A stretch of 64,000 nt of DNA from Clostridia bacterium (GTDB lineage Bacteria; Bacillota; Clostridia; Oscillospirales; CAG-272), in assembly GCA_017451735.1 (NCBI GenBank), contig JAFTNU010000012.1, forward strand, positions 1-64,000, written 5' to 3'. The translations under genes and the position numbers were made by a program. Shown piece after piece: positions 17,914 to 27,700 of this stretch (position 1 is its first letter; the number at the start of each line of letters is the position of its first letter). Under the pieces are notes generated by a model that was not told the origin of the DNA, ran no database searches, and saw only the letters and a list, made by a program, of their open reading frames with translations.

Positions 17914-19959
17914 ATGTGGTATTCCAATCTTTACAGACGGCATCTGGTTGATATGCACATCAACGATTACGACGAGCGCTTTCTGTCGGAGTTCTCGCCC
18001 GAGACCTATGTGGCGTATCTGAAAAAGGCTAAGATCAACTATGCCATGCTCTATTTCCAGTCCCATGTGGGGCTTTGCTACTATCCCACCAAGACCGGTG
18101 TCATGCACAAGGCCTTCGTGGGCCGCGAGGATGCCATGAAGCGTCTGGTGGACCTCTGCCACAAGAACGGCATTCGGGTCATCGGCTATTACAGTCTGAT
18201 CTATAACACCGTGGAGCACGACCGCCATCCCGAGTGGAAGCTGATCAAGGCCAACGGTAAGTCGGGCCGCGATAAATACGAGCAGGCCTCTGGCGAGGAG
18301 CAGCTGGCCTTTGCCTCGCTCAAGGGGGGCCGATACGGTCATTGCTGCCCCAATAACGAGGCGTATACCCGATTCGTGTTTGCCCAAATCGACGAGATGC
18401 TGGAGTATTTCGGCCCCGATGCCATGTTTTTTGATATGCCCTTCTGGCCCGGCACCTGCTATTGCGAGCATTGCAAAAAGCGTTATATGGCCGAGGTGGG
18501 CACCGACATTCCCGTGTCGCCCGCACCCGGCAGTGAAGCCTATTTGCAGTTGATCGACAAAAAATATGAGTGGATGGGACAGTGGATCGCCCGTGTGACC
18601 GCTCATGTCAAAAGCAAGGCTCCCGACATGCCCGTGGAGCACAACTATGCCAGCGGCATCGCGGGGGATTCCTCCAACGGCTGTGGGCAGGAGGTGAATC
18701 TGGCCTGCGACTATTCCGGCGGTGACCTGTACGGCGACATCAAAAAGCATTCCTTTTCCTGCAAATTCTTCAAAAACTCCACCCGTAACCAACCCTTTGA
18801 ATATATGTTCTCCCGCTGCAAGCCCGCCCTGCGCTCCCATACGCTGACCAAGACCTTGGATCAGATGAAGACCTCCGTGGCTCTGGTCATGGCCCATCAC
18901 GGTGCCACTCTGATGATCGATGCCATCGACCCTGTGGGCACCATGGACGAGCGTGTTTACGAGCGGTTCGGCAAGGTCTTTGATTTCCAGATCCCCTATG
19001 AGCCCTATTTCAGAGGCGACATGGTGGAGGATGTAGGCATCTATTACGGTATCCGCAGTAAGTTTGACCCTACCGACGAAAAGCGAACTGCCGTCACCTG
19101 TGGCGTGGGGGCCTCGAATATGCTCATGCGCAAGCACATTCCCTTCGGTGTGACGGGGTACTTTCATGAGCTTGGCAAATATAAGGCCATCATCGCCCCC
19201 GTTCTTTCCGAGGGGGAAAAGAGAGATCACGAGCGCATCCTCGATTATGTGCGAGAGGGCGGCACCCTCTATCTCAGCGGTGCCCGTAACAAGGCTCTTA
19301 CCGAGGAGCTGACCGGCGCAAGATTTGCCGGTATGACCGAGCAGAATCATTTGTATATGGCGCCGAAAGACGAATACGTATCGCAGTTTTGCGGCTTTAA
19401 TGCCAAATATCCCTTGCCCTATGACGGGATTGCCCCCATTCTGGAGGGTGCCGATCCCGCAACCGTTATCGCTACGCTGACCTTCCCTTATACGGGTCGC
19501 TACGAGATGCAGTTCGCCTCTATCCATTCCGACCCGCCCGGCGTGCCCACCGATATTCCCGCCATTATCGTACGGAAGTACGGAAAGGGAACCGTGGTCT
19601 GGTCCGCTTTGTCTCTGGAGAGCGGCGAAACCGAGGAATCGGGAGATATCCTCTGGTCGGTGCTGTCTGCCGCAGGGGGGCTTACTGCGCCCTCCTTCAA
19701 GACGACCGCACCCGCCAATGTGGAGCTGACTCTGTTTGAGGACGGCGATGAGAAATTCCTCAACGCCGTGGTCCTGTGCGACGATGCCGCTACCTATCCC
19801 GTGGCACCCTTTATCGTCAAGGTGAAGGTAAGCACCGAGCCCAAAGCGGTGGAGCTTCTGCCCGAGGGCAAGCCTGTGCCCTTTACCTATCGGGACGGCT
19901 ATGTGAGCTTTAAGGCGAGAAAACTGCATATCTTTGATATGTATCGGATCAGACTGTAA
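17914..19959 (+). CDS. Putative TIM-barrel glycoside hydrolase with beta-galactosidase-like C-terminus
   Basis: The 681-residue protein has no signal peptide and appears cytoplasmic. Residues 1-350 look like a (beta/alpha)8 barrel of the putative glycosidase type (GHL6-like): IRVIGYYSLIYN, HPEWKL, and DAMFFDMPFWPGTCYCEHCKKRY, which holds a candidate acidic residue and a CxxC-like pair. The rest (about 360-680) resembles the trimerisation and C-terminal domains of GH42-type beta-galactosidases. The substrate is not known. It is paired with the upstream cupin protein and a PocR regulator, suggesting a small sugar-utilisation unit. Confidence 0.7.
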   Translation: MWYSNLYRRHLVDMHINDYDERFLSEFSPETYVAYLKKAKINYAMLYFQSHVGLCYYPTKTGVMHKAFVGREDAMKRLVDLCHKNGIRVIGYYSLIYNTVEHDRHPEWKLIKANGKSGRDKYEQASGEEQLAFASLKGGRYGHCCPNNEAYTRFVFAQIDEMLEYFGPDAMFFDMPFWPGTCYCEHCKKRYMAEVGTDIPVSPAPGSEAYLQLIDKKYEWMGQWIARVTAHVKSKAPDMPVEHNYASGIAGDSSNGCGQEVNLACDYSGGDLYGDIKKHSFSCKFFKNSTRNQPFEYMFSRCKPALRSHTLTKTLDQMKTSVALVMAHHGATLMIDAIDPVGTMDERVYERFGKVFDFQIPYEPYFRGDMVEDVGIYYGIRSKFDPTDEKRTAVTCGVGASNMLMRKHIPFGVTGYFHELGKYKAIIAPVLSEGEKRDHERILDYVREGGTLYLSGARNKALTEELTGARFAGMTEQNHLYMAPKDEYVSQFCGFNAKYPLPYDGIAPILEGADPATVIATLTFPYTGRYEMQFASIHSDPPGVPTDIPAIIVRKYGKGTVVWSALSLESGETEESGDILWSVLSAAGGLTAPSFKTTAPANVELTLFEDGDEKFLNAVVLCDDAATYPVAPFIVKVKVSTEPKAVELLPEGKPVPFTYRDGYVSFKARKLHIFDMYRIRL

Positions 19960-19964
19960 TAGGG

Positions 19965-19996
19965 AAAACCGACCGCCTGCAGGCGGTCGGTTTTTA
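19965..19996 (+). terminator. Terminator after the glycosidase gene
   Basis: AAAACCGACCGCCTG is followed directly by its complement and TTTTT, forming a perfect palindromic stem. Confidence 0.9.
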
Positions 19997-20034
19997 CAAA
20001 TATTGTTTTTTATAAGGAAATATCCAAAAAGCTC

Positions 20035-20063
20035 TTGCAAAGTGCAAAAAAATATGCTATACT
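20035..20063 (+). promoter_or_regulatory. Promoter of tRNA-Thr
   Basis: TTGCAA and TATACT are 17 bp apart, ending 12 bp before the tRNA. Confidence 0.75.
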
Positions 20064-20075
20064 ATTTAGCGGTTC

Positions 20076-20150
20076 GCTGGTGTAGCACAGGGGTAGTGCA
20101 GCTGATTCGTAATCAGCAGGTCGTGAGTTCAAATCTCACCACCAGCTCCA
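20076..20150 (+). tRNA. tRNA-Thr (anticodon CGT)
   Basis: The acceptor stem GCTGGTG/CACCAGC, an anticodon arm CTGAT-TCGTAAT-style loop with CGT in the centre, a T arm with GTTCAAATC, and an encoded CCA end are all present. It reads ACG codons. Confidence 0.93.
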
Positions 20151-20190
20151 AAAAGAGAGAGGGCGCCCCTCGGCGCCCTCTCTCTTTTTG
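20150..20190 (+). terminator. Terminator after tRNA-Thr
   Basis: AAAAAGAGAGAGGGCGCC pairs with GGCGCCCTCTCTCTTTTT directly after the CCA end. Confidence 0.9.
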
Positions 20191-20364
20191 GAGTCGGTGG
20201 CGCAAGAAGGGAACTCCGCGCGGCCAAGGGGGACGCGCGGCAAGATGCCGTGTAGAAAGCGGAGCGGAGCAAATGTGTGCAGGGCTTTTGCGTGAAAATC
20301 ACCGACAATTGCGACAGCTTATGCACAACCATATGAAAATGTTGAAATATATGTGCAAATTTTT

Positions 20365-20393
20365 TTGACAAATACGACAGATTGTGATATAAT
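20365..20393 (+). promoter_or_regulatory. Consensus promoter of the aldolase-family gene
   Basis: TTGACA and TATAAT match the vegetative consensus exactly with a 17-bp spacer. The start codon follows about 50 bp later. Confidence 0.9.
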
Positions 20394-20443
20394 GTATCAT
20401 CATTAAGGCATCGGATAGGTGCCGTGTTACGCAAGGAGATAAA

Positions 20444-21421
20444 GTGGCTATGAGAAAAGGCAATTTAATGGATGTCCGCGACGACATCAAGGTGCTGGAT
20501 GCTACCATTCGAGACGGTGGCCTTTGCAACAACTTTGAGTTTACCGATGAGTTTGTTTCCAACCTTTATAAAATGAACGTCAAATGCGGCGTTGACTATA
20601 TGGAATTCGGCTATCGTGCCAGCAAAAAAATGTTCAAGGAAAGCGATTTCGGCAAATGGAAGTTCTGCAATGAGGCAGATTTGCGTGCCATTGTGGGTGA
20701 TAATCCCACCGATCTGAAGATCGCGGTGATGGCGGACGTGGGCAGATGCGATTATAAGACCGACTTCATTCCCAAGAGCGAAAGCGTGATCGATATGGTG
20801 CGTGTGGCGTGCTATATCCACCAGATCCCCGCGGCCATCGAGATGATCGAGCACTTCCATGAGCTGGGCTATGAGACCACCTGTAACATCATGGCCATCT
20901 CTCAGGTCAATACCGAGCAGATCCTTCAGGCCCTGAAGATGCTTTCCGACTCTCATGTGGATGTGATCTATTTGGTGGATAGCTTCGGCTCTCTGTATCC
21001 CGAAAACGCCTCCGAGCTGGCTCGCTTGTATCTGAGCACCGTGGAGGGGACCGGCAAAAAGATCGGCTTCCATGCCCATAACAATCAGAATCTGGCATTT
21101 GCCAATACCATCGAGACGCTGTCCTACGGGGTATCCTATCTGGATGCTACGGTGCAGGGCATGGGCCGCGGTGCGGGCAACTGCGCCATGGAGCTGCTGC
21201 TGGGCTTTTTGAAAAATCCCAAGTACAACTTTTACGATCTGCTCAAGTTTATCGAAAAATACATGATCCCGCTCAAGGAGCAGGGTGTGGTCTGGGGCTA
21301 TGACCTGCAGTACATGTTCACGGGTCAGCTCAATCTGCATCCCCGTGAGGCCATCGCTTTCACCACCGAGAAGCGCAAGGATTACTCCGAATTTTACAAG
21401 GCTCTGCTGGATAACGTGTAA
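20444..21421 (+). CDS. HMGL-like / 4-hydroxy-2-oxovalerate aldolase-type enzyme
   Basis: The 325-residue protein shows the DRE-TIM metallolyase pattern: LDATIRDGGLCNNFEF near residue 18, with the catalytic Arg-Asp pair, and the metal-binding GFHAHNNQNLAFAN near residue 205. These enzymes make or break C-C bonds in 2-oxo or hydroxy acids (isopropylmalate, homocitrate and hydroxyoxovalerate chemistry). The specific reaction is unknown; no ketoacid pathway genes are adjacent. Both a GTG at 20444 (5 nt from AAGGAG) and an ATG at 20450 (11 nt) are possible starts. It has its own consensus promoter and a following hairpin. Confidence 0.85.
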   Translation: MAMRKGNLMDVRDDIKVLDATIRDGGLCNNFEFTDEFVSNLYKMNVKCGVDYMEFGYRASKKMFKESDFGKWKFCNEADLRAIVGDNPTDLKIAVMADVGRCDYKTDFIPKSESVIDMVRVACYIHQIPAAIEMIEHFHELGYETTCNIMAISQVNTEQILQALKMLSDSHVDVIYLVDSFGSLYPENASELARLYLSTVEGTGKKIGFHAHNNQNLAFANTIETLSYGVSYLDATVQGMGRGAGNCAMELLLGFLKNPKYNFYDLLKFIEKYMIPLKEQGVVWGYDLQYMFTGQLNLHPREAIAFTTEKRKDYSEFYKALLDNV

Positions 21422-21440
21422 GACATACAGCAAAACAGAC

Positions 21441-21490
21441 GCATGCCGTTGCGATGCTCTAAAAGGGCATCGGCAACGGCATGTTGCTTT
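21441..21490 (+). terminator. Hairpin after the aldolase gene
   Basis: GCATGCCGTTGC pairs with GCAACGGCATG around an inner GATGC/GCATC stem. A weak pyrimidine tract follows. Confidence 0.6.
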
Positions 21491-21557
21491 GCTTGCCTTT
21501 ATTACATATGATATAATATATCTGCGGATACCCCGGCCCATATTTTGATAAAATCCC

Positions 21558-21587
21558 TTGACAAAGCATATCTTTTCAAGGTATAAT
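21558..21587 (+). promoter_or_regulatory. Promoter of glnN
   Basis: TTGACA and TATAAT with an 18-bp spacer leave a 5' leader of about 70 nt before the glutamine synthetase start. Confidence 0.8.
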
Positions 21588-21665
21588 GTCTCTATACACT
21601 GTTGGCGCCGTGAACCGAGTTCTGTTCACTGCGCTTTCGATTTTTAAGAAAGGCGGAGAGCCCCC

Positions 21666-23759
<2,094 letters not shown>

Positions 23760-23871
23760 CCGATAAAAATTCGCACAGAACTACGTTGCCCCTCACAGAC
23801 GAGCTCGACGAACTTAAGTTCGCCATCGTCCGTCTGTTGCGGTGCGCCCGGTTCTGTGCGTTTTTTATCGG
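23760..23871 (+). terminator. Long nested inverted repeat after glnN
   Basis: CCGATAAAAATTCGCACAGA at 23760 pairs with the complementary segment ending at 23871, with an inner CACAGACG/CGTCCGTCTG stem and a small GAACTTAAGTTC palindrome at its tip. It ends in TTTTTT, so termination is likely, but it is far longer than needed. Confidence 0.65.
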
Positions 23872-24047
23872 CCAGTGATCTCTATCTTCCGGAAGGTGGG
23901 CACATCGGCTTTTGATGTGCTGATGTCAAAAATTCAAGGATGTTAAAATTTTTATCATTCGTTTGAATGTTTTTTCAACACTATGCTCTCTTTTTGTGCT
24001 ACAATGCGATTGCAATAGCAAATCAAGCATCGAAAGGAGAACAAAGG

Positions 24048-24263
24048 ATGGAAAGCTACGAACGATTGGCACAGCTACGAAAAGAGCATGGCTACACCGT
24101 GGAGGCAATTGCCGAGGTGCTGGAGTGCAGTCCCATTAGCGTGCGACGGTGGGAGAGCGGAAGCACGAAAATGAAATTTCGCAAATATATTGTCTTGGCT
24201 AAGCTTTACGGTGTCAGCCTGGATTATATAGCAGGGCTGACCGATGTAGCCGAGTCTCAATAG
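24048..24263 (+). CDS. Small XRE-family helix-turn-helix protein
   Basis: The 71-residue protein is a single helix-turn-helix domain (LAQLRKEHGYTVEAIAEVLE, VRRWESGSTKM, KLYGVSLDYIAGLTD) like a minimal phage-type repressor. The ATG at 24048 follows AAAGGAGA at good spacing. Its last codons (VAESQ and the stop) lie inside the end of structured repeat copy 2, so the original C-terminus appears to have been replaced at the TA insertion point. The regulatory target is unknown. Confidence 0.75.
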   Translation: MESYERLAQLRKEHGYTVEAIAEVLECSPISVRRWESGSTKMKFRKYIVLAKLYGVSLDYIAGLTDVAESQ

Positions 24264-24520
24264 GTTGAACCCGCCTGCAGGCCTTTATTTTCAGCGCTTT
24301 TGACGTCAAGGACGCTCGTAAAGTTTACACTTGACTTCGCTCCCTCACCGCCAAAATCATCTTAAAATAAAGGCTTGCAGGTTCTTCGAAGCTCCAAAAG
24401 AGCAAATATCCAAAGAGCCGAAGGAAAACGCCGCGGTAATATACGAATATTGCAAGGCGTTTCCCTGAAGGATATTTACATATTTGCCTTTTGGAACCAA
24501 GCTTCGGTATTCGTGCTTCT
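24249..24520. mobile_element. Structured repeat element, copy 2 (degenerate right end)
   Basis: From 24249 to about 24498 the sequence aligns with the reverse complement of copy 3, including GCCGAGTCTCAATAGGTTGA, the second hairpin (CCTGCAGGCCTTTATTTT and its complement near 24371) and the AGCAAATATCC / GGATATTTACATATTTGC hairpin. A TA precedes it at 24247. The right terminal repeat is not recognisable; if the length is conserved it would end near 24520, next to a TA in the stop codon of the convergent glycerol-1-phosphate dehydrogenase gene. Confidence 0.65.
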
Positions 24521-25788
24521 TACGCTTCCAACCCGCCGAACAGATCGAAGTAGAGCCAGAGCACCGAGTAGCGATCCTTCAGATCCTTGCCCCAGAATTT
24601 GCCGTCGTGAATGCGATCCTTGCCGTACATTTTCTCAAAGGCGGAAAGGTCAAAGCCGACGGAAAGAAGCATCTTCTCGATCTCCTTACCCGTGGGGCAT
24701 TCGTTGAGAATAGCGACCACGTCCTGCCACTTCTCGGCATAAACACCGGTCATATCCTTGTCATAGCGGCCTGCCTCCCGTTGCAGCTCGGCGACCTCCT
24801 TGGCACTGCCCTTGTAGATGCGGTCGTAGGCGGCCAGGCGGGCTTCCTTAGCCACGGGATGAAATACGGGGGTCTTGATGGCGCGGATGCGCTCCCGCAT
24901 CTCGGCGGTGACCACGGTAGAATAGCCCACATCGGTGCCGTGGAGGAAATAGGGCTTGTTGAGGATCAGACCCGTGATCTCAAAATAGTGGGAAAGATGA
25001 TGCTCACTGCCCGAGCCGGGGCGGGTGGTGGAGAGCAGGGTCAGGCAGACGCCGATCATCACCAGGATCTCGGTCAGGGTGCCGATGGCGGCGGGCTCAC
25101 GGCGCATCAGGGCGGGAGCCAGATCGCGCACCTCGTTGGTCTTTTCCATAACCAGATCGTAAACAAAGGGGCAGAGGTATTCGCCGTTGATCAGTTGGCT
25201 CAGCTTCCAGTCGTTGAGTGCGCTGTACTTGCCGATGATGTCGGCAAAGCCTGCGGCGATCATGTCGGCGGGGGCGGTGCAGAGAATGTCGGTGTCGCCA
25301 AGGATCAGATCGGGGGCGTGAGTGGTAAAGGTGATCTTCATTCCCTCAAAGATCATGGCCGCGCCCGAGGAGGCAAAGCCGTCCATGGAGGGAGCGGTGG
25401 CCACGATGCCGCAGGAGATCTTGTGGCCGAAGGAAACGTATTTGCAGATGTCGTTGATCACGCCCGAGCCGATGCCGAGAATGAAATCGGTCTTGTCGGT
25501 GACCAGGGCCTCCACCTCTGCCACGGCGGCCTCGTCGGGAACCAGGAGTTCATTGCCCGTGTCAAACAGACGGTGCGCCATGATCCGATCCCCCAGCAGG
25601 GCACGGACGCGGTCACCGCAAAGGGCGTCGGTATTCCGGTCGGAGACCAGAACAATGTGTTGTGCCGTCAGCAGACCGGGGAGCTCGGCGAGAACGCCCG
25701 CGCCGATGCGTACGGCGTGGATGACACAGCGGTGGGTGCGCCCGCAGGTGCAGACTAAGTCTTTATTGATGATGTCGGTGAGTTTCAT
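24520..25788 (-). CDS. araM: sn-Glycerol-1-phosphate dehydrogenase
   Basis: The 422-residue protein belongs to the iron-containing alcohol dehydrogenase-like group with the AraM/EgsA pattern: GSGVINDICKYVSF near residue 110, TAPSMDGFASSGAAM near 133, the metal-site histidine region GSGSEHHLSHYFE near 270, and LHGTDVGY near 292. It reduces dihydroxyacetone phosphate to glycerol-1-phosphate. In Bacillus this feeds heptaprenylglyceryl phosphate synthesis; in archaea it feeds membrane lipid synthesis. The ATG at 25788 follows GGGAGG. It is divergent from a DeoR-type regulator, its likely controller. Confidence 0.9.
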   Translation of the reverse strand: MKLTDIINKDLVCTCGRTHRCVIHAVRIGAGVLAELPGLLTAQHIVLVSDRNTDALCGDRVRALLGDRIMAHRLFDTGNELLVPDEAAVAEVEALVTDKTDFILGIGSGVINDICKYVSFGHKISCGIVATAPSMDGFASSGAAMIFEGMKITFTTHAPDLILGDTDILCTAPADMIAAGFADIIGKYSALNDWKLSQLINGEYLCPFVYDLVMEKTNEVRDLAPALMRREPAAIGTLTEILVMIGVCLTLLSTTRPGSGSEHHLSHYFEITGLILNKPYFLHGTDVGYSTVVTAEMRERIRAIKTPVFHPVAKEARLAAYDRIYKGSAKEVAELQREAGRYDKDMTGVYAEKWQDVVAILNECPTGKEIEKMLLSVGFDLSAFEKMYGKDRIHDGKFWGKDLKDRYSVLWLYFDLFGGLEA

Positions 25789-25817
25789 AGGTACCTCCCT
25801 TTTATTGCTTTGCTCAC

Positions 25818-25846
25818 ATCCTATCATATCGCGGCAACATTGTCAA
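25818..25846 (-). promoter_or_regulatory. Promoter of the glycerol-1-phosphate dehydrogenase gene
   Basis: On the minus strand, TTGACA and TAGGAT are separated by 17 bp, 30 bp upstream of the start codon. Confidence 0.75.
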
Positions 25847-25861
25847 GAAAAAGCAAAACTG

Positions 25862-25890
25862 TTGACAAATGATCATAAAGCATCTATAAT
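25862..25890 (+). promoter_or_regulatory. Promoter of the DeoR-type regulator
   Basis: TTGACA and TATAAT with a 17-bp spacer match the consensus. The two divergent promoters leave only 15 bp between their -35 boxes, so one bound regulator could cover both. Confidence 0.85.
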
Positions 25891-25928
25891 ATAATCATAC
25901 TCAATCAAAAATGATCGGAGGGAGCGAT

Positions 25929-26621
25929 ATGCTACAGCTGGAACGGCAAAAGGATCTGATGCGTCTTTTGCAGGCGAATAAGAGCATGACGGTCAAGGAG
26001 CTCTGCGCGGCACTGTTTGCCAGTCCCGCCACGGTGCGTCGGGATCTGGAGGCTCTGGAGCAGGCGGGGCTGCTCACCCGCAGCTTCGGGGGCGCGGTGC
26101 TCAACGAGACCTTCCCCGATCAGCAGCCCTTTGCAGTGCGCTCGGGGGAGCATACGGCGCAAAAAAAGAAAGCGGCGGCCAAGGCGGCGGCCTTTATCCA
26201 TCCCGGTGATACGGTTTTTTTGGACGCCTCCTCCACCACCTACCATCTGGTCCCTTATCTGCGGGATATCCCCGACCTGACGGTCATGACCAACGGTCCC
26301 CGCACCTGCCTTGCTCTTGCCGAGTGCGGCGTGCGGAGCTTTTGCACCGGAGGCGAGATGCTGGAGGGATCCCTTGCCCTGGTCGGCAGTGATGCCGAGC
26401 ACTTTGTGCGGGGCGTGCGGGCACATGTCTGCCTGTTTTCCGCACGGGGCGTGTGCAACGGAGAGCTTACCGATTCCTCCAAGGGGGAGCGGGATATCAA
26501 GATCGCCATGATCGGGCAGTCGGCGCGGAGCGTCTTTCTTTGCGATGCCTCCAAGGAAGGGAAAAGCTATCCGTATGTGATCACTTCGCTTGACCGTGTG
26601 GATGAGACGATCATAGAATAA
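25929..26621 (+). CDS. DeoR-family transcriptional regulator
   Basis: The 230-residue protein has the DeoR layout: an N-terminal winged helix (LMRLLQANKSMTVKELCAAL, SPATVRRDLEALEQAGLLTR) and a C-terminal sugar-phosphate-binding domain (FLDASSTTYHLVPYL near residue 97, LVGSDAEHFVRG). Such regulators usually repress carbohydrate genes and respond to phosphorylated sugars. Divergence from the glycerol-1-phosphate dehydrogenase gene suggests it responds to a triose or glycerol phosphate. The start at 25929 is set by CGGAGGGAG. Confidence 0.9.
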   Translation: MLQLERQKDLMRLLQANKSMTVKELCAALFASPATVRRDLEALEQAGLLTRSFGGAVLNETFPDQQPFAVRSGEHTAQKKKAAAKAAAFIHPGDTVFLDASSTTYHLVPYLRDIPDLTVMTNGPRTCLALAECGVRSFCTGGEMLEGSLALVGSDAEHFVRGVRAHVCLFSARGVCNGELTDSSKGERDIKIAMIGQSARSVFLCDASKEGKSYPYVITSLDRVDETIIE

Positions 26622-26639
26622 AGGGCTGAGCATTTAAAT

Positions 26640-26706
26640 CACACAAATCACAAATGAATAAAACGAAGCCGCTTTGCCATTAAAAATAATGGCAAAGCGG
26701 CTTTTA
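26640..26706. repeat. Dispersed terminator module, copy 1
   Basis: A leader CACAAATCACAAATGAATAA is followed by a strong stem (AAGCCGCTTTGCCATTA / TAATGGCAAAGCGGCTT) and TTTTA. The whole block, leader included, recurs in reverse at 44434-44504. It sits between the convergent DeoR and SDR genes and should terminate both. Confidence 0.85.
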
Positions 26707-26731
26707 AGATAGATTTAGCCCCTTACAAAAA

Positions 26732-27628
26732 TCATCTGCGATACGGATCCTGCCCGATCCTTGCCTGCTTTCTGACCCGTCGGCAAAAGCGGGTCACGCG
26801 GGGATAGCCACTGATGCCGAAGAACCCACGGGGCCCGATGCAATCTCCGTTTTTCACGTCGCCTGCCGCGGCAAGGATCGCCGTAAGGGCGGCTTTTTCC
26901 TTTGGGTGCGTGAAAAGATAGAGAAAGCCGTGTCCCAAACGGGAAAACAAAGGATTGTGGGAGGTCTTGGAGGCGTCGAGCAGGGAGGTGGCCGTGATGC
27001 CCGGGTGCACTGCAAGGAAAAGGGGCGCTTTTTCATCCCGTTCGGCGGCCTTTTTGCATGCGTAGGCAGATAGGAGCAGCTTGCTTTCGGCGTACTCCCG
27101 ATAGCCTTCCTTTCCACGGGGAGCCGGGGCATCCCTGCGTATTTTACCGAAGCGGTCTACCAGGCTTGTGGTAAAGATCACCCGCCCGTCAGCTGCCATG
27201 AGGGGCAACAGCCCCTCGGTCAGACGCACAGTGCCCGCGTAATTGACGCCCACCGTGGCAGGGAGCCCGTCGGCGGTGGTCGCTTCTCTTGGATAATAAA
27301 CGCCCGCGCAATGGAGCAAAATGTAAAGCCTCCCATCGCGTTGACGGATCTGTTGCACGAAAGCGTCGATAGAGGAAAAATCGGCAAGGTCAAGAAGCAG
27401 GAGATCTGTCCTGCCCGCAGGAAATTCGGCGCGCAACCGCTCCAGCGCCGCCTTGCCCCGCTCGGCACTGCGGCAGGCCAGCGTCACCGAGGCGCCCAAG
27501 GAGAGCAGATAGCGGGCACATTCGTAGCCGATGCCGCTGTTGGCGCCCGTGACAATGGCGGCCTTTCCGTCCAGGCGCTTGGCGTGCTTTGTCATCCATT
27601 TTTGATAACGCATTGCCTTTTTTCTCAT
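26732..27628 (-). CDS. Short-chain dehydrogenase/reductase
   Basis: The 298-residue protein has the SDR nucleotide-binding motif TGANSGIG near residue 28, LLHCAGVYYP, and the catalytic YAESK (Tyr-x-x-x-Lys), with an upstream serine in FTTSLVDRFGK. The extended form resembles retinol-dehydrogenase/WW-domain oxidoreductase-type SDRs. Substrate unknown. It lies 72 bp downstream of the membrane protein gene on the same strand. The first ATG was used; an internal ATG 15 bp later is equally possible. Confidence 0.85.
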   Translation of the reverse strand: MRKKAMRYQKWMTKHAKRLDGKAAIVTGANSGIGYECARYLLSLGASVTLACRSAERGKAALERLRAEFPAGRTDLLLLDLADFSSIDAFVQQIRQRDGRLYILLHCAGVYYPREATTADGLPATVGVNYAGTVRLTEGLLPLMAADGRVIFTTSLVDRFGKIRRDAPAPRGKEGYREYAESKLLLSAYACKKAAERDEKAPLFLAVHPGITATSLLDASKTSHNPLFSRLGHGFLYLFTHPKEKAALTAILAAAGDVKNGDCIGPRGFFGISGYPRVTRFCRRVRKQARIGQDPYRR

Positions 27629-27700
27629 AAATCCGTTTCCACCACCGTAAAATGATATAAAATCGCCGACCGCTTCGACGGGGCGAAGGGTCGGCTGCCT

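Noticed and set aside
16717..20040. A 1,107-codon open frame on the minus strand
   Set aside because: It is antisense to the cupin and glycosidase genes, which have ribosome binding sites and recognisable domains. The antisense protein has no known motif and is an effect of GC-rich codon use. The same applies to long antisense frames at 4589-5773, 21879-23648, 24484-25758, 27713-28969, 51588-52775 and 57849-58949.
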